From assembly GCF_001570765.1 (NCBI RefSeq), contig NZ_BCSH01000021.1, positions 48,161 to 112,160 on the forward strand: DNA of 64,000 bases, read 5' to 3'. Made by a program: the position numbers and the translations under genes. Below, one piece after another: positions 18,545-29,673 of this stretch. This DNA is from Nocardiopsis listeri NBRC 13360 (lineage in GTDB: Bacteria > Actinomycetota > Actinomycetes > Streptosporangiales > Streptosporangiaceae). The notes under the pieces are model-generated. The model did no database searches, was not told the DNA's origin, and saw only the letters and a program-made list of their open reading frames with translations. Each line of letters opens with the position of its first letter. Positions within the stretch are counted from its first letter, which is position 1.

Positions 18545-19642
18545 ATGCCCGCCGAGCTCACTTTCGTCGCACCCCGCCGCGCCAAGCCGCCCCGGCACCT
18601 GGCCGACCTGTCCCTGGAGGAGCGCCAGGACGTGGTCAAGGAGCTGGGCGAGAAGCCCTTCCGGGCCAAGCAGATCGCCAAGCACTACTACGGCGCCCTG
18701 GAATCGGACACGGCCAAGATGACCGACCTGCCGGAGGCTTCCCGGGCCAGGCTCGGCGAGGCGCTGCTGCCCACGCTGCTCACCCCGGTCCGACACATGG
18801 CCGCCGACAAGGGGATGACCCGCAAGACCCTGTGGAAGGCCTTCGACGGGGTGATGTTCGAGTCGGTCATGATGCGCTACCCGGACCGCGTCACCCTGTG
18901 CATCTCCTCCCAGGCCGGATGCGGCATGAACTGCCCGTTCTGCGCCACCGGACAGGCGGGCCTGACCCGCAACCTGTCCACCGGCGAGATCGTCGAGCAG
19001 GTGATCGCCAGCGCCCGTGACCTGGCCCGCGGTGAGGTCGCCGGCGGTCCGGGTCGGATCAGCAACATCGTGTTCATGGGCATGGGCGAGCCCATGGCCA
19101 ACTACAAGCGGGTGCTCCAGTCCGTCCGCCAGATCACCGACCCGGTCCCGAACGGCATGGGCATCTCCCAGCGCGGCGTGACCGTCTCCACGGTGGGCCT
19201 GGTCCCGGCGATCAACAAGCTCATCGACGAGAAGATGCAGGTGCGCCTCGCGATCTCCCTGCACGCCCCCGACGACGAGCTGCGCGACGAACTCGTGCCG
19301 ATCAACACCCGCTGGAAGGTCGACGAGGTCCTCGACGCCGCCTGGCGCTACGCCGGCACCACCGGCCGTCGCGTGTCCATCGAGTACGCCCTGATCAAGG
19401 ACATCAACGACCAGGCCTGGCGGGCCGACCTGCTCGGCAAGCTCCTCAAGGGGCACCTGGTGCACGTCAACCTCATCCCGCTCAACCCCACCCCGGGATC
19501 GAAGTGGACCGCCTCGCGTCCCGAGGACGAGCGTGAGTTCGTGCGGCGCCTGGAATCGCATGGGGTGTCCGTCACCGTCCGTGACACCCGTGGCCAGGAG
19601 ATCGACGGCGCCTGCGGACAGCTCGCCGCCGCCGAGAAGTAG
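18545..19642 (+). CDS. rlmN: 23S rRNA A2503 / tRNA A37 C2-methyltransferase
   Basis: 365-residue radical-SAM enzyme that methylates C2 of A2503 in 23S rRNA. The [4Fe-4S] cluster motif is Cys126-x3-Cys130-x2-Cys133 (CGMNCPFC). The second catalytic cysteine, which is transiently methylated, is Cys357 in [18 protein letters not shown] and [11 protein letters not shown] are family signatures. ATG 18545. The downstream VTT gene starts 8 bp after the stop and is probably co-transcribed. Confidence 0.97.
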   Translation: MPAELTFVAPRRAKPPRHLADLSLEERQDVVKELGEKPFRAKQIAKHYYGALESDTAKMTDLPEASRARLGEALLPTLLTPVRHMAADKGMTRKTLWKAFDGVMFESVMMRYPDRVTLCISSQAGCGMNCPFCATGQAGLTRNLSTGEIVEQVIASARDLARGEVAGGPGRISNIVFMGMGEPMANYKRVLQSVRQITDPVPNGMGISQRGVTVSTVGLVPAINKLIDEKMQVRLAISLHAPDDELRDELVPINTRWKVDEVLDAAWRYAGTTGRRVSIEYALIKDINDQAWRADLLGKLLKGHLVHVNLIPLNPTPGSKWTASRPEDEREFVRRLESHGVSVTVRDTRGQEIDGACGQLAAAEK

Positions 19643-19649
19643 CGCCGAC

Positions 19650-20123
19650 GTGATCGAGACCCTCCTGGCCTTCGTGGTCGCCACGGCGGGCGGGTTGGTC
19701 CCGATCCTCAACATCGAGGTCTACCTGTTGGGCGCCGTCGCCACCTTGGACGACGGCGCCCTCGTCGCGATGGCGGTGGCCGCCGCGGTGGGGCAGACCC
19801 TCGGCAAGATCCCCTACTACTACGTGGGCAAGGGGACGATCACCACGCCCTGGCTCAAGCGGAAGGCGGCCACCCCGGGCAAATGGGCCGCGCGGATGGC
19901 CGACTGGCGGACCAAGGCCGAGGCCCGCCCGACCTGGGGCGCCGGGTTGCTGGCCCTGAGCTCCTTCGCGAGCATCCCGCCGTTCATGGTGGTCTCGGTC
20001 CTGGCCGGGGTGGTCCGGATGAACCTGGTCCTGTTCTGCGTGGTCACCTTGGTCACCCGCCTGGCGCGCTTCCTCATCCTGGTCCTGGCCCCCACCTGGG
20101 CCCTGAGCCACCTGCCGGGCTGA
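19650..20123 (+). CDS. VTT/DedA-like membrane protein (YqaA type)
   Basis: 157-residue membrane protein with four or five hydrophobic segments. VIETLLAFVVATAGGLVPIL and FASIPPFMVVSVLAGVVRMN correspond to the re-entrant/VTT core of DedA-related proteins, some of which flip phospholipids or undecaprenyl phosphate. The specific function is unknown. GTG 19650 lies 8 bp after the rlmN stop; a strong ribosome-binding site is absent, suggesting coupled translation. Confidence 0.75.
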   Translation: MIETLLAFVVATAGGLVPILNIEVYLLGAVATLDDGALVAMAVAAAVGQTLGKIPYYYVGKGTITTPWLKRKAATPGKWAARMADWRTKAEARPTWGAGLLALSSFASIPPFMVVSVLAGVVRMNLVLFCVVTLVTRLARFLILVLAPTWALSHLPG

Positions 20124-20142
20124 TCGGACGAATCGGGACCGG

Positions 20143-20997
20143 TCAGAGCGCGTGGTCGGCGAGGCGGACGAACGTCTCGATGACCTCGGGGCCATGGACC
20201 AGTTCGGCGTCGTTGTGGCCGACCCCGGACAGGACCTCCTCCTCGAACAGGTTCGCGCTCGCCTCCGCCACCGTGTGGCTCTGTTCCGCCGGAACGATCG
20301 CGTCGACGTCACCGATCACCACGCTCGTGGGGACCTCCACCCGCGCCACCTGCTCCGCCACCGGGTAGCGGTCCCACAACATCAGCCGCACCGGCAGGAA
20401 CGGGTAGTGGTGGCCGCCCATGTCGGCCAGGGAACTGAACGGGGAGCGTAGGAACAGCGCCGCGGGCGGGCGTTCGACGGCCAGGCCGGTGGCCACGGCC
20501 GCGCCCAGGCTCTCGCCGAAGTAGAGCGTGCGGTCGGCGGTGAACCCCCGCCCGGACAGGTGGTCGGCGGCGGCCCGGGCATCGGCGATCAGCCCCTTCT
20601 CGGAGGGGGAACCCTCGTTGCCGCCGTAGCCGCGGTAGTCGAACAGCAGTACCGAGAACCCTTCCGCCGACAGTGCTCGGGCCAGGGGTGCCCGGCTCTC
20701 GCGGTTGCCCGCGTTGCCGTTGGTCACCAACACGGCGGCCTCACGATCCTCGCCTTGGGGCGGGACGAACCAGCCGTCGAGTTCGAGGCCGTCCTCGGTG
20801 GCGAGCCGCACGTCCTCGGCGCCCTCGACCACCTCCGATGCGGTGGGGGGTTCGCCGATCAGGGGCACGTAGATAACCGAACGCTGCATCACCCACAGGA
20901 GCCCCACCAGGACCGCGAGCGCCAGGGCCGCCACCGCGACCACGATCAAGAGGCGTCTCCTTCGGCTCGTGGGGGAGCGGGCGTCGGTGCCGGTCAC
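20143..20997 (-). CDS. membrane-anchored alpha/beta hydrolase (BEM46/ABHD13-like)
   Basis: 284 residues. One N-terminal membrane helix (about residues 15-38) is followed by an extracytoplasmic or membrane-tethered alpha/beta hydrolase. Oxyanion region is VTNGNAGNRES, nucleophile elbow GESLGA, acid VIGDVDAIVP and the final His is in SGVGHNDAEL. The substrate is unknown; esterase or thioesterase activity is typical. GTG 20997 with GGAAGGAAG is preferred over upstream ATG 21060, which would add 21 residues. Confidence 0.85.
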   Translation of the reverse strand: MTGTDARSPTSRRRRLLIVVAVAALALAVLVGLLWVMQRSVIYVPLIGEPPTASEVVEGAEDVRLATEDGLELDGWFVPPQGEDREAAVLVTNGNAGNRESRAPLARALSAEGFSVLLFDYRGYGGNEGSPSEKGLIADARAAADHLSGRGFTADRTLYFGESLGAAVATGLAVERPPAALFLRSPFSSLADMGGHHYPFLPVRLMLWDRYPVAEQVARVEVPTSVVIGDVDAIVPAEQSHTVAEASANLFEEEVLSGVGHNDAELVHGPEVIETFVRLADHAL

Positions 20998-21608
20998 GGT
21001 GCTTCCTTCCGGAGACGTACGGGTTCCTCGCCGTGCGGGATACCCGCTGCCCGGTGGCACTACCTGATCGGCGCCGCGATCGTGCTCGCCTTCACCCTGC
21101 TCTCGCTGGGGGTTCTCACGCCTTCGGGGCCACCCGATCGAGCGGGAGCATCCGGTGACGGCTCCGTTGGTGGCGGGGCTCGTCCTCGTCGTGAACGGGC
21201 CGCTGGATCACCGTCCGCCGGCGCGGGCCCTCGCTCCGATGAGCGAGAACGGGACGGAGCGATCAGGGGAACGCCCTTCGAGGTCGCCACCGCCGGGGTT
21301 TCGGCCGGGCGTGTGGAAGCGGTCCGTGTCAGCAATCCTGCCCTCGCGATGCGCCGATTCTCGGTGTCCCTCGGCGCGCAGGCCTGAGCACACCCACGAG
21401 CGCGCACATACATTTCGGGCAGAACGTATGAATGTCCAGCTCTCGCCTTGGGGCTTCACAAGGTTGATCACTTAGGGTTATGATTCACCTGCACGGAGTG
21501 ATTTAGATCGGTCCGGGCCCTTCCGGACACCGCGAGCTTCTGATTCAATTAAGAGCCGGTAACTATCGGCCCGCCAGACTGTCCTAAACCACGGGGGGAG
21601 CAAGGACA
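20998..21608. other. intergenic region; promoter for the small CxxC gene
   Basis: No gene is called in these 611 bp. A plus-strand frame ending at 21387 encodes one hydrophobic segment (LIGAAIVLAFTLLSLGVL) but has no start with a ribosome-binding site. TTCACA (21455-21460) and TATGAT (21479-21484), spaced by 18 bp, form a good sigma-A-type promoter about 120 bp upstream of the 21609 gene. The segment around 21420-21560 is noticeably richer in A/T than the surroundings. Confidence 0.5.
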
Positions 21609-21863
21609 TTGCGCGGAACGAGCACGATGTGCGAGCCAGTCATGCAGACCGCTGCCGCACCCGACAGCTACGTCTACGATCCGGCCTGGCTGAGCCTGGC
21701 GCAGTGCATGGGGGATGCCTGCGTCGTCTGCCACGTCAAGTGGCCTCGGCCTCGTCGGGAGCTCGGTGAGCTGCCGGATGGGGCCCGGGTGTTCGGGTGC
21801 GACGAATGCGCGGGGATCATCGGGCACCAGCCCGTCTCCGAGCCGTTGTTCGCCGCACACTGA
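21609..21863 (+). CDS. small protein with two CxxC pairs
   Basis: 84 residues. CVVC near residue 38 and CDEC near residue 66, with an extra Cys upstream, look like a zinc-ribbon pair. No known family is recognised. TTG 21609 with GGGGGAG upstream gives this length; ATG 21627 would remove six residues. It has its own promoter-like sequence and is followed by a strong terminator, which supports it being a real monocistronic gene. Binding of metal or nucleic acid is inference. Confidence 0.65.
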   Translation: MRGTSTMCEPVMQTAAAPDSYVYDPAWLSLAQCMGDACVVCHVKWPRPRRELGELPDGARVFGCDECAGIIGHQPVSEPLFAAH

Positions 21864-21898
21864 TCGGTGTCTCGCCTGCGGGCGGTCGGCTGACGGTC

Positions 21899-21937
21899 GC
21901 GCCCCGGGTCCAGGGGGAGAAGTAGGACCCGGGGCGC
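21899..21937 (+). terminator. intrinsic terminator of the CxxC gene
   Basis: A perfect 13-bp stem (21899-21911 with 21925-21937) with a 13-nt loop, 35 bp after the stop. Confidence 0.8.
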
Positions 21938-22122
21938 GTCCGTCGACGCGCCCGCTTCCATGGGGAGGAGGGGAATTGAGCGCGCCTTCTCCATGATGGT
22001 TCTCGTGACACACGTGGCCCGATGGCCACGTTCCCCGCAGGGCGTCGGGCCCAACGATACTCCGTGTCGCCCATCGCCGACGGTCAGTGAGAAACTTCCA
22101 TGCGGTATTTCGGTGAACTTCC

Positions 22123-23631
<1,509 letters not shown>

Positions 23632-23657
23632 GCTTCCTCTTCCTCTCGGAGGTCGTG

Positions 23658-24944
23658 TCAGGCCTGGCCGGCGACCGCGCGGACGGCGTCCAGCAGGATG
23701 TCGCGTCCCTCGGCGGCCTCCTCGGTGGACAGGTTCATCGGCGGGGCCATTCGCAGCACGTTGCCGCGCACGCCGCCCTTGCCCACCAAGAGTCCGCGTT
23801 CGCGGGCGGCCTCCAGTACCCTCCCGGCCAGGACGGAGGAGGGCGCATCGGTGGCCGGGTCGACCATCTCGATGGCGAACATCAAACCCTTGCCGCGCAC
23901 GTCCTTCACGCAGGGGAGTTCGCGCAGGGCCCGCAGCCCCTCGATGATGGTGCCGCCCTGCCGCAGCGCGTTGCCCTGTAGGTCGTGTTCGAGCACGTGG
24001 TCGAGGGTGGCGCCGGCCGCGGCCATGGACACCGGGTTGCCGCCGAAGGTCGCCACGCCCAGCGCCGGGAGCCCGTCCATGAGATCACCGCGCGCCACCA
24101 CGCCGCCCACCGCGAACCCGTTGCCCAGGCCCTTGGCGAACGTCATGGCGTCCGGGGTCACCCCGTGGTTCCCGATCCCGAAGAAGCTCGTGCCGGTGCG
24201 CCCCCACCCGGTCTGTACCTCGTCGGAGACGAACAGGACGCCGTGCTCGTCCAGGACCTCCTTGTACGCCGCGTACAGGCCGTCCGGCGGCATCGCGAAA
24301 CCGCCCACTCCCTGTATCGGTTCGGCGATGAGGCAGGCCACGTTGGGCGCCGTGGTGTCGAGGACGTCGCGCAGGTCCGCCACGCACACGTCGATGTACT
24401 CCCGCTCCGTCAGGTGCCGGAAGGCGGGGGAGGCGTGGTCGGTGCCGTGGAGGTAGTGCACGTTCAGCGGGGACAGTGAGGAGTTCTTCCACGCCTTGTT
24501 GCCGGTGACCGCCACGGTGCCGAAGGACCGGCCGTGGTAGCTGCCGCGCAGGGCCAGCACCTCGTCGCTGCCACGAGCGTGGGTGGCCAGCAACAGGGCG
24601 GTCTCGTTGGCCTCGGTGCCGGAGTTGGTGAAGAACACCTTGGCGTCGGGGATGCCGGACAGACGGGCGATCTTCTCGGCCAGCTCCACCTGGGAGCGGA
24701 TGAGGTACAGCGTGGACGTGTGCACGACGCCCTTGGCGAGTTGCCGTTCGACCGCCTCGCGGACCTCGGGGACGTCGTAGCCGAGCATGTTGGTCACGAT
24801 GCCGGTGAAGAAGTCCAGGTAGGTACGGCCTTCGGCGTCCGTGACACGGGCGCCCTTACCTCCGACGATCTCCATCGGGTTCTCGTAGTACAGGGGCATC
24901 CAGGAGGGCATGACCGCGCGGTGGCGCGCAAGGAGTTCCGACAT
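23658..24944 (-). CDS. class III PLP-dependent aminotransferase
   Basis: 428 residues from ATG 24944; the frame extends to ATG 24989 (443 residues). PLP site is FAKGLGNGFAVGG with the Schiff-base Lys, and the ring Asp lies in VLFVSDEVQTGWGRTG. EAPIQGVGGF-type region reads IAEPIQGVGGFAMPP. It belongs to the omega-amino acid transaminase group (beta-alanine/pyruvate, GABA or alanine-glyoxylate type). Co-transcription with mmsA favours beta-alanine or beta-aminoisobutyrate. The start is uncertain because the upstream ATG overlaps the first operator palindrome. Confidence 0.88.
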   Translation of the reverse strand: MSELLARHRAVMPSWMPLYYENPMEIVGGKGARVTDAEGRTYLDFFTGIVTNMLGYDVPEVREAVERQLAKGVVHTSTLYLIRSQVELAEKIARLSGIPDAKVFFTNSGTEANETALLLATHARGSDEVLALRGSYHGRSFGTVAVTGNKAWKNSSLSPLNVHYLHGTDHASPAFRHLTEREYIDVCVADLRDVLDTTAPNVACLIAEPIQGVGGFAMPPDGLYAAYKEVLDEHGVLFVSDEVQTGWGRTGTSFFGIGNHGVTPDAMTFAKGLGNGFAVGGVVARGDLMDGLPALGVATFGGNPVSMAAAGATLDHVLEHDLQGNALRQGGTIIEGLRALRELPCVKDVRGKGLMFAIEMVDPATDAPSSVLAGRVLEAARERGLLVGKGGVRGNVLRMAPPMNLSTEEAAEGRDILLDAVRAVAGQA

Positions 24945-24986
24945 GCCCTCAGTCTTCCCAGCACCCACGGGATTGACCAGGATCAG

Positions 24987-25001
24987 CATGTTGACAACAT
25001 G
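24987..25001. promoter_or_regulatory. palindromic operator CATGTTGACAACATG
   Basis: Perfect 7-bp inverted repeat with a 1-bp centre in the divergent region between the aminotransferase and the PucR gene. It contains TTGACA, which could be the -35 box of the PucR promoter. Confidence 0.6.
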
Positions 25002-25010
25002 ATGGTCGGC

Positions 25011-25025
25011 TTTACATAGTGTAAA
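25011..25025. promoter_or_regulatory. palindromic operator TTTACATAGTGTAAA
   Basis: Perfect 6-bp inverted repeat with a 3-bp centre, 24 bp (centre to centre) from the previous palindrome. It overlaps a candidate -10 box. A second -10-like box, TACACT (25050-25055), lies 6 nt before the GTG at 25062 and could give a leaderless PucR mRNA. Confidence 0.6.
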
Positions 25026-25061
25026 CCGCCCTGGGTGTGGCCCACGTTCTACACTGACGAC

Positions 25062-26666
25062 GTGCTCCCCACCCTCGCCGAAGTACTGAGGCTCCCGGCC
25101 CTACAGCGCGCACGCCCCCGAGTGGTCACCGGCTCCGAGTACCTGGACGTTCCGGTGCGCTGGGTCCACGTCGCCGAGGTCACCGACCTGGCCCACCTGT
25201 TGCGCGGCGGTGAACTCGTCCTCAGCACGGGGATCGCCATGCCCGACGACCCCGCCGCCCTGCGCCGCTACATCGAGGACCTCGCCGACGCCGGGGTGAG
25301 CGGTCTCGCCGTCGAACTCGGCCGCAAGTACCACGCCGAACTCCCCAAGGCCTTCCTCGACGCGGCGGAGGACGCCCGCGTCCCCGTCGTCCTGCTCGAC
25401 CGCGAGGCGCGGTTCGTCGAGATCACCGAGGCCGTGCACATCAGGGTGGTCAACGAACAGGTGGAGGAACTGCGCGAGTCCGAGAGGCTCCACTCGGTCT
25501 TCACCCGGCTGTCCGTCGAGGGCGCCGACGCCGTCCAGATCCTGCGGGAGGTCGGCCGGCTCTCCGGTTGCCCGGTCGTCCTGGAGAACCTCACCCACCA
25601 GGTCCTGGCCTGCGACCTCAACGGCGAGGAACCCGGCACCCTGCTCACGTCCTGGGAGAGCCGCTCACGGTCGGTCCGTTCGGGCGACCGCACCGTGCAC
25701 GCGCCCACCACCGGCTGGCTGGTCACCACCGTGGGCGCGCGCGGACAGGACTGGGGGCGACTGATCCTCATCGTCGGCGCCGCCCCCACGGCCCACCAGA
25801 CCATGCTCATCGAACGCGCCGCCACCACCCTGGCCCTGGGCCGCCTACTGGAACGCCACCAGGAGAGCCTGGAACGCCAGACCCACCGCACGATCATCGC
25901 CGGCATCATCGATCGTTCCTACTCCGACCCGGAGGAGGCCCTGGTACGCGCCCGTGCAGTGGGGGTGCCGCTCAACGGACGCGAACTCGTGGGGTTGGTG
26001 CTGCGCCTGAGGGACGGTGGGACCGGGCTGGCCGCACAGGCCCGCTTGTCCGAGACCGCCGAGGGCGCCGCCCGGGCCTGTCGGGAGCTGCGGTTGCCCG
26101 TGCTGGTCGGCTCCCTGGACGACGTACGGGTGGGCATCCTGCTCGCACTGCCCTCCGGACAACGGCTGGACACCACCCTGAGCCGACTGGCCGACCGGGT
26201 GCACGCCAGGCTGGGCGACGCCGCGGTACTGGCCGTGGGGTCGGAGACCGACGACATCCGCTCGGTGCGTCGATCCTTCCTGGAGGCCCGACAGGTCGGG
26301 GACGTGGCCCTCAAACAGAGCGAGCGGCGTCCCTTCCACCGGCTTCCCGACCTGCACCTGCGCGGGCTGCTGCACCTGTTCCGCGACGACGAGCGTCTGC
26401 AGACCTACGTGGAACGCGAGCTGGGGCCGCTGTTGGACCACGACGCCCGTCGCGGGGACGACCTGACCGACATGCTCCGCCACTACCTCGGCGCGGGTCG
26501 CAACAAGGCGCTGGCGGCGAGCCGGGCGCATTTGTCCCGGCCCGCCTTCTACGAGCGGTTACGGCGGATCTCCTCGGTGCTGGACGCCGATCTGGAATCG
26601 GTGGAGACGTGCCTGTCGTTGCACGTTGCCCTGCTGTCACTGGACTCGGTCCGCGACCAGGGGTGA
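25062..26666 (+). CDS. PucR-family transcriptional regulator
   Basis: 534 residues. The N-terminal PucR domain is LPTLAEVLRLPALQ to about residue 130, with RWVHVAEVTDLAHLLRGGELVL. A GGDEF-like middle region (about 290-400) follows. The C-terminal helix-turn-helix lies at YLGAGRNKALAASRAHLSRPAFYERLRRI. Such proteins activate amine, purine or GABA catabolic genes. GTG 25062 was chosen because family members begin at this point; GTG 25035 would add nine residues. Divergent from the aminotransferase-mmsA pair, which it probably controls. Confidence 0.9.
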   Translation: MLPTLAEVLRLPALQRARPRVVTGSEYLDVPVRWVHVAEVTDLAHLLRGGELVLSTGIAMPDDPAALRRYIEDLADAGVSGLAVELGRKYHAELPKAFLDAAEDARVPVVLLDREARFVEITEAVHIRVVNEQVEELRESERLHSVFTRLSVEGADAVQILREVGRLSGCPVVLENLTHQVLACDLNGEEPGTLLTSWESRSRSVRSGDRTVHAPTTGWLVTTVGARGQDWGRLILIVGAAPTAHQTMLIERAATTLALGRLLERHQESLERQTHRTIIAGIIDRSYSDPEEALVRARAVGVPLNGRELVGLVLRLRDGGTGLAAQARLSETAEGAARACRELRLPVLVGSLDDVRVGILLALPSGQRLDTTLSRLADRVHARLGDAAVLAVGSETDDIRSVRRSFLEARQVGDVALKQSERRPFHRLPDLHLRGLLHLFRDDERLQTYVERELGPLLDHDARRGDDLTDMLRHYLGAGRNKALAASRAHLSRPAFYERLRRISSVLDADLESVETCLSLHVALLSLDSVRDQG

Positions 26667-26679
26667 CCTCGCCGAGCCC

Positions 26680-28014
26680 CTACAGGCCGGCCAGGGCCTC
26701 CTCCAGCAGGTCCAGGCCCTCGTGGAGCAGGTCGTCACCGATCACCAGGGGCGGCAGCATCCGGATCACGTTGCCGTAGGTGCCGGCGCTCAGCAGCACC
26801 AGGCCGCGGGCGTGGCAGTGCTTCAGCACCTTCGCGACCGCCTCCGGGTTCGGCTCCTTGCCGTCCTCGACCAGCTCGATCGCGATCATGGCACCGCGAC
26901 CGCGCACGTCGCCCACCACGTCGAACTCGCGCGCGAGGGTGTTCAACCGATCCAGCATCAGCTCGCCGATCTCGCGGGCTCGCCCCACCAGGTCACCGGA
27001 CTCGATCGCCTCCAGCGAGGCCAGGGCGGCCGCGCACGCCGCCGGGTTGCCGCCGTAGGTGCCGCCCAGGCCACCGCCGTGCACGGCGTCCATCAGCTCG
27101 GCGCGACCGGTCACCGCGGCCAGCGGCAGCCCGCCCGCGATGCCCTTGGCCGTCGTGATCAGGTCCGGGACGATCCCCTCGTGGTCACAGGCGAACATGT
27201 CCCCGGTGCGCGCGAAACCGGTCTGCACCTCGTCGGCCACGAACACGATCCCGTTGGCGCGGCAGTACTCCACCAGCGCGGGCAGGAAACCGGGCGCCGG
27301 CTCGATGAACCCGCCCTCGCCCTGGATGGGCTCGATGACCATCGCGGCCACGTTCTCGGCGCCGACCTGCTTGGTGATCTGGTCGATCGCGGCGGCGGCC
27401 GCCTCCTGTCCGCAGTTCTCCGGGCCGGTGGGCCAACGGTAGGCGTAGGCCATGGGCATCCGGTGGATCTCGCCGGCGAACGGACCGAACCCGTGCTTGT
27501 ACGGCATGTTCTTGGCGGTCAGACCCATGGTGAGGTTGGTGCGACCGTGGTAGGCGTGGTCGAACACCACGACGGCCTGACGTCCGGTGGCGCTGCGCGC
27601 GATCTTCACGGCGTTCTCCACCGCCTCGGCGCCCGAGTTCAACAGGATGGACCGCTTCTCGTGGTCACCCGGGGTGACCCGGTTGAGGGCCTCGCACACG
27701 TCGACGTAGGCCTCGTACGGGTTGACCATGAAGCAGGTGTGGGTGAACCGACTCATCTGTTCGGTGGCCCGCTCGACCACGCGCGGGTCCGCGTTGCCGA
27801 CGTTGGTGACGGCGATGCCCGAGCCGAAGTCGATGAGCGCGTTGCCGTCGACGTCCTCGATGATCCCACCACCCGCGCGCTCGACGTAGACGGGCAGGGT
27901 GCTGCCCACACCCTGGGCGACGGCGGCGCTACGACGCTCCTGGACGGCCCTGGACCCGGGGCCGGGGATCTCGGTGACGATCCGACGGGACTGGACGACC
28001 TCGGTCGTGGCCAT
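26680..28014 (-). CDS. gabT: 4-aminobutyrate-2-oxoglutarate transaminase
   Basis: 444-residue class III aminotransferase that moves the amino group of GABA to 2-oxoglutarate. FGSGIAVTNVGNADPRVV and the PLP Lys in TTAKGIAGGLPLAAV match GabT. The ring Asp is in IVFVADEVQTGFARTG. AAGGAGG precedes ATG 28014. No succinate-semialdehyde dehydrogenase gene is adjacent. It is convergent with the first PucR gene (13-bp gap) and divergent from the second, which is its likely regulator. Confidence 0.93.
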   Translation of the reverse strand: MATTEVVQSRRIVTEIPGPGSRAVQERRSAAVAQGVGSTLPVYVERAGGGIIEDVDGNALIDFGSGIAVTNVGNADPRVVERATEQMSRFTHTCFMVNPYEAYVDVCEALNRVTPGDHEKRSILLNSGAEAVENAVKIARSATGRQAVVVFDHAYHGRTNLTMGLTAKNMPYKHGFGPFAGEIHRMPMAYAYRWPTGPENCGQEAAAAAIDQITKQVGAENVAAMVIEPIQGEGGFIEPAPGFLPALVEYCRANGIVFVADEVQTGFARTGDMFACDHEGIVPDLITTAKGIAGGLPLAAVTGRAELMDAVHGGGLGGTYGGNPAACAAALASLEAIESGDLVGRAREIGELMLDRLNTLAREFDVVGDVRGRGAMIAIELVEDGKEPNPEAVAKVLKHCHARGLVLLSAGTYGNVIRMLPPLVIGDDLLHEGLDLLEEALAGL

Positions 28015-28185
28015 ACGGCTGCCTCCTTGCGGGGGTCGGTTCTACGGGGTGGACCCCGGTGACTCGCCTGACACTAGGCCGCGTGGAACCCGACACACAT
28101 GGACACAGTGGATAATCGAAACGCCGCCCTGTGCCATTACGGAGAGGCGTGGATCGATGGGGTGGTCGAACGAGGGGGAGGCGCG

Positions 28186-29673
28186 ATGCCACCGACACTG
28201 GGAGCCCTGCTGCGCACGCCCAAACTGCGGTTGCGCCTGCTCACCGGGCAGGAGGGGCTGCACCGCAGGGTGGAGTGGGTCGCGGTCAGCGAACTCACCG
28301 ACCCCACCCCGTACCTGGCCGGGGGAGAGTTGGTGCTCACCACCGGCGTGGGCTGGGTCGAGGACCCACGGGACCTGCGCGACTACGTGCGCCGCCTGGC
28401 CGAGCGTGACATCGCCGGGCTCGGGTTCGGTGCCGACGTCGTCTTCGATCACACCCCCGACGAGCTGCGCGCGGCCGCCGAGGAGTTCGGGGTGACCCTG
28501 GTGGAGGTGGCCAAGGAGACACCCTTCATCGCGGTCGGAAAGGAGGTCTCTCGGCTGCTGGCCCAAGAGGAGTACGAGGGTCTGACCAGGGCCTTCGCCG
28601 CTCAACGGGAACTCGCCCGGGCCGCGTTGCGCGGTGCGGGCGCCGTCGTCGAACGGTTGGCCCGCGAACTCGACGGGTGGGTGCTGTTGCTGGAGCCCGA
28701 CGGTTCGGTTCGACACGCCGCCCCCGCCCGGGCCGCCGAGCACGCCCGCCGGTCGGCCGCCGAACTGCCCCGGCTGCGCGGGGCCGGGCCCCGCGCCGGA
28801 GTCTCGGTGATCTCCGGCGACGAGCACGTGGCTCTGCAGTCCCTGGCCATCGGTCGTCGGGTGCGGGGCTTCCTCGCCGTGGGCTCCCGCAGGGGATTCG
28901 GGTCGCACGACCGCACCCTGGTCAACGCCGCGGTGTCGTTGCTGTCCCTGGAACTGGAACGCCCGACCACGGAGGGCGGGTCCGGGATCACGCCGGGGGT
29001 GGTGGCCGCGTTGTTCGACGGGGCCCTGGATCCCGCGCACGCGGGTGCGGCGGCCCTGCGCCGAGCCCTTCCCGACGAACCGGTGGTGGTGGCCGCCGTG
29101 CAGGGCCCGCCGCCGGAGGGTCCGTTCCCGGACGGGGTCCTGATCACCGACGCCGGGGACGTCCCTTCCGCCGACCCGGCCACAGGCACGCTGCTGCTGG
29201 CCTCGGCCGAGAACCTCGACCGGCTTCCCGAGGTGTTCGACGAACTCTTCGACGGGGGCGCGGGGTTGAGCGGGCCGGTGTCCTACGCCGAGCTGGCCGT
29301 GGCCCGCGCCCAGGCCGAACGGGCCTTGGCCGTGTCGGTGGACGAGGGACGTGGTCCGGTGCGCTCCGGGGACCTGCCCGGTGGTCTGCTCGGGCTGCTG
29401 GAGACCCCCGCCGGGGCCCGGTTGGCCGATGACCTCCTCGCTCCCCTCGACCGTCAGCGCAACGCCGCCGAACTGCTCGCCTCACTCCGTGCCTACCTCG
29501 CCGCTTCGGGCCGCTGGGACGCCGCGGCCGAACGACTGGGTGTGCATCGGCACACCCTGCGTTATCGGATGAAACGCATTCGGGAGCTGCTCCCGGGAGA
29601 CCTCGACGACCCCGATCACCGCACGGAACTGTGGATCTCCCTTCGTGTCCGCCAAGGGCGAGCTCGGCCCTGA
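28186..29673 (+). CDS. PucR-family transcriptional regulator (second)
   Basis: 495 residues from ATG 28186 with GGGGGAGG upstream; the open frame extends to 28099. The PucR domain carries LGALLRTPKLRLRLLTG and VEWVAVSELTDPTPYLAGGE. The C-terminal helix-turn-helix reads YLAASGRWDAAAERLGVHRH then TLRYRMKRIRELL. Divergent from gabT by 171 bp, so it probably responds to GABA or a related amine. Its middle section is shorter and more divergent than that of the first PucR protein. Confidence 0.88.
   Translation: MPPTLGALLRTPKLRLRLLTGQEGLHRRVEWVAVSELTDPTPYLAGGELVLTTGVGWVEDPRDLRDYVRRLAERDIAGLGFGADVVFDHTPDELRAAAEEFGVTLVEVAKETPFIAVGKEVSRLLAQEEYEGLTRAFAAQRELARAALRGAGAVVERLARELDGWVLLLEPDGSVRHAAPARAAEHARRSAAELPRLRGAGPRAGVSVISGDEHVALQSLAIGRRVRGFLAVGSRRGFGSHDRTLVNAAVSLLSLELERPTTEGGSGITPGVVAALFDGALDPAHAGAAALRRALPDEPVVVAAVQGPPPEGPFPDGVLITDAGDVPSADPATGTLLLASAENLDRLPEVFDELFDGGAGLSGPVSYAELAVARAQAERALAVSVDEGRGPVRSGDLPGGLLGLLETPAGARLADDLLAPLDRQRNAAELLASLRAYLAASGRWDAAAERLGVHRHTLRYRMKRIRELLPGDLDDPDHRTELWISLRVRQGRARP

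Noticed and set aside
21093..21387. Plus-strand frame with one hydrophobic segment
   Set aside because: No usable start codon with a ribosome-binding site, and the downstream part is low-complexity Arg/Gly/Ser.
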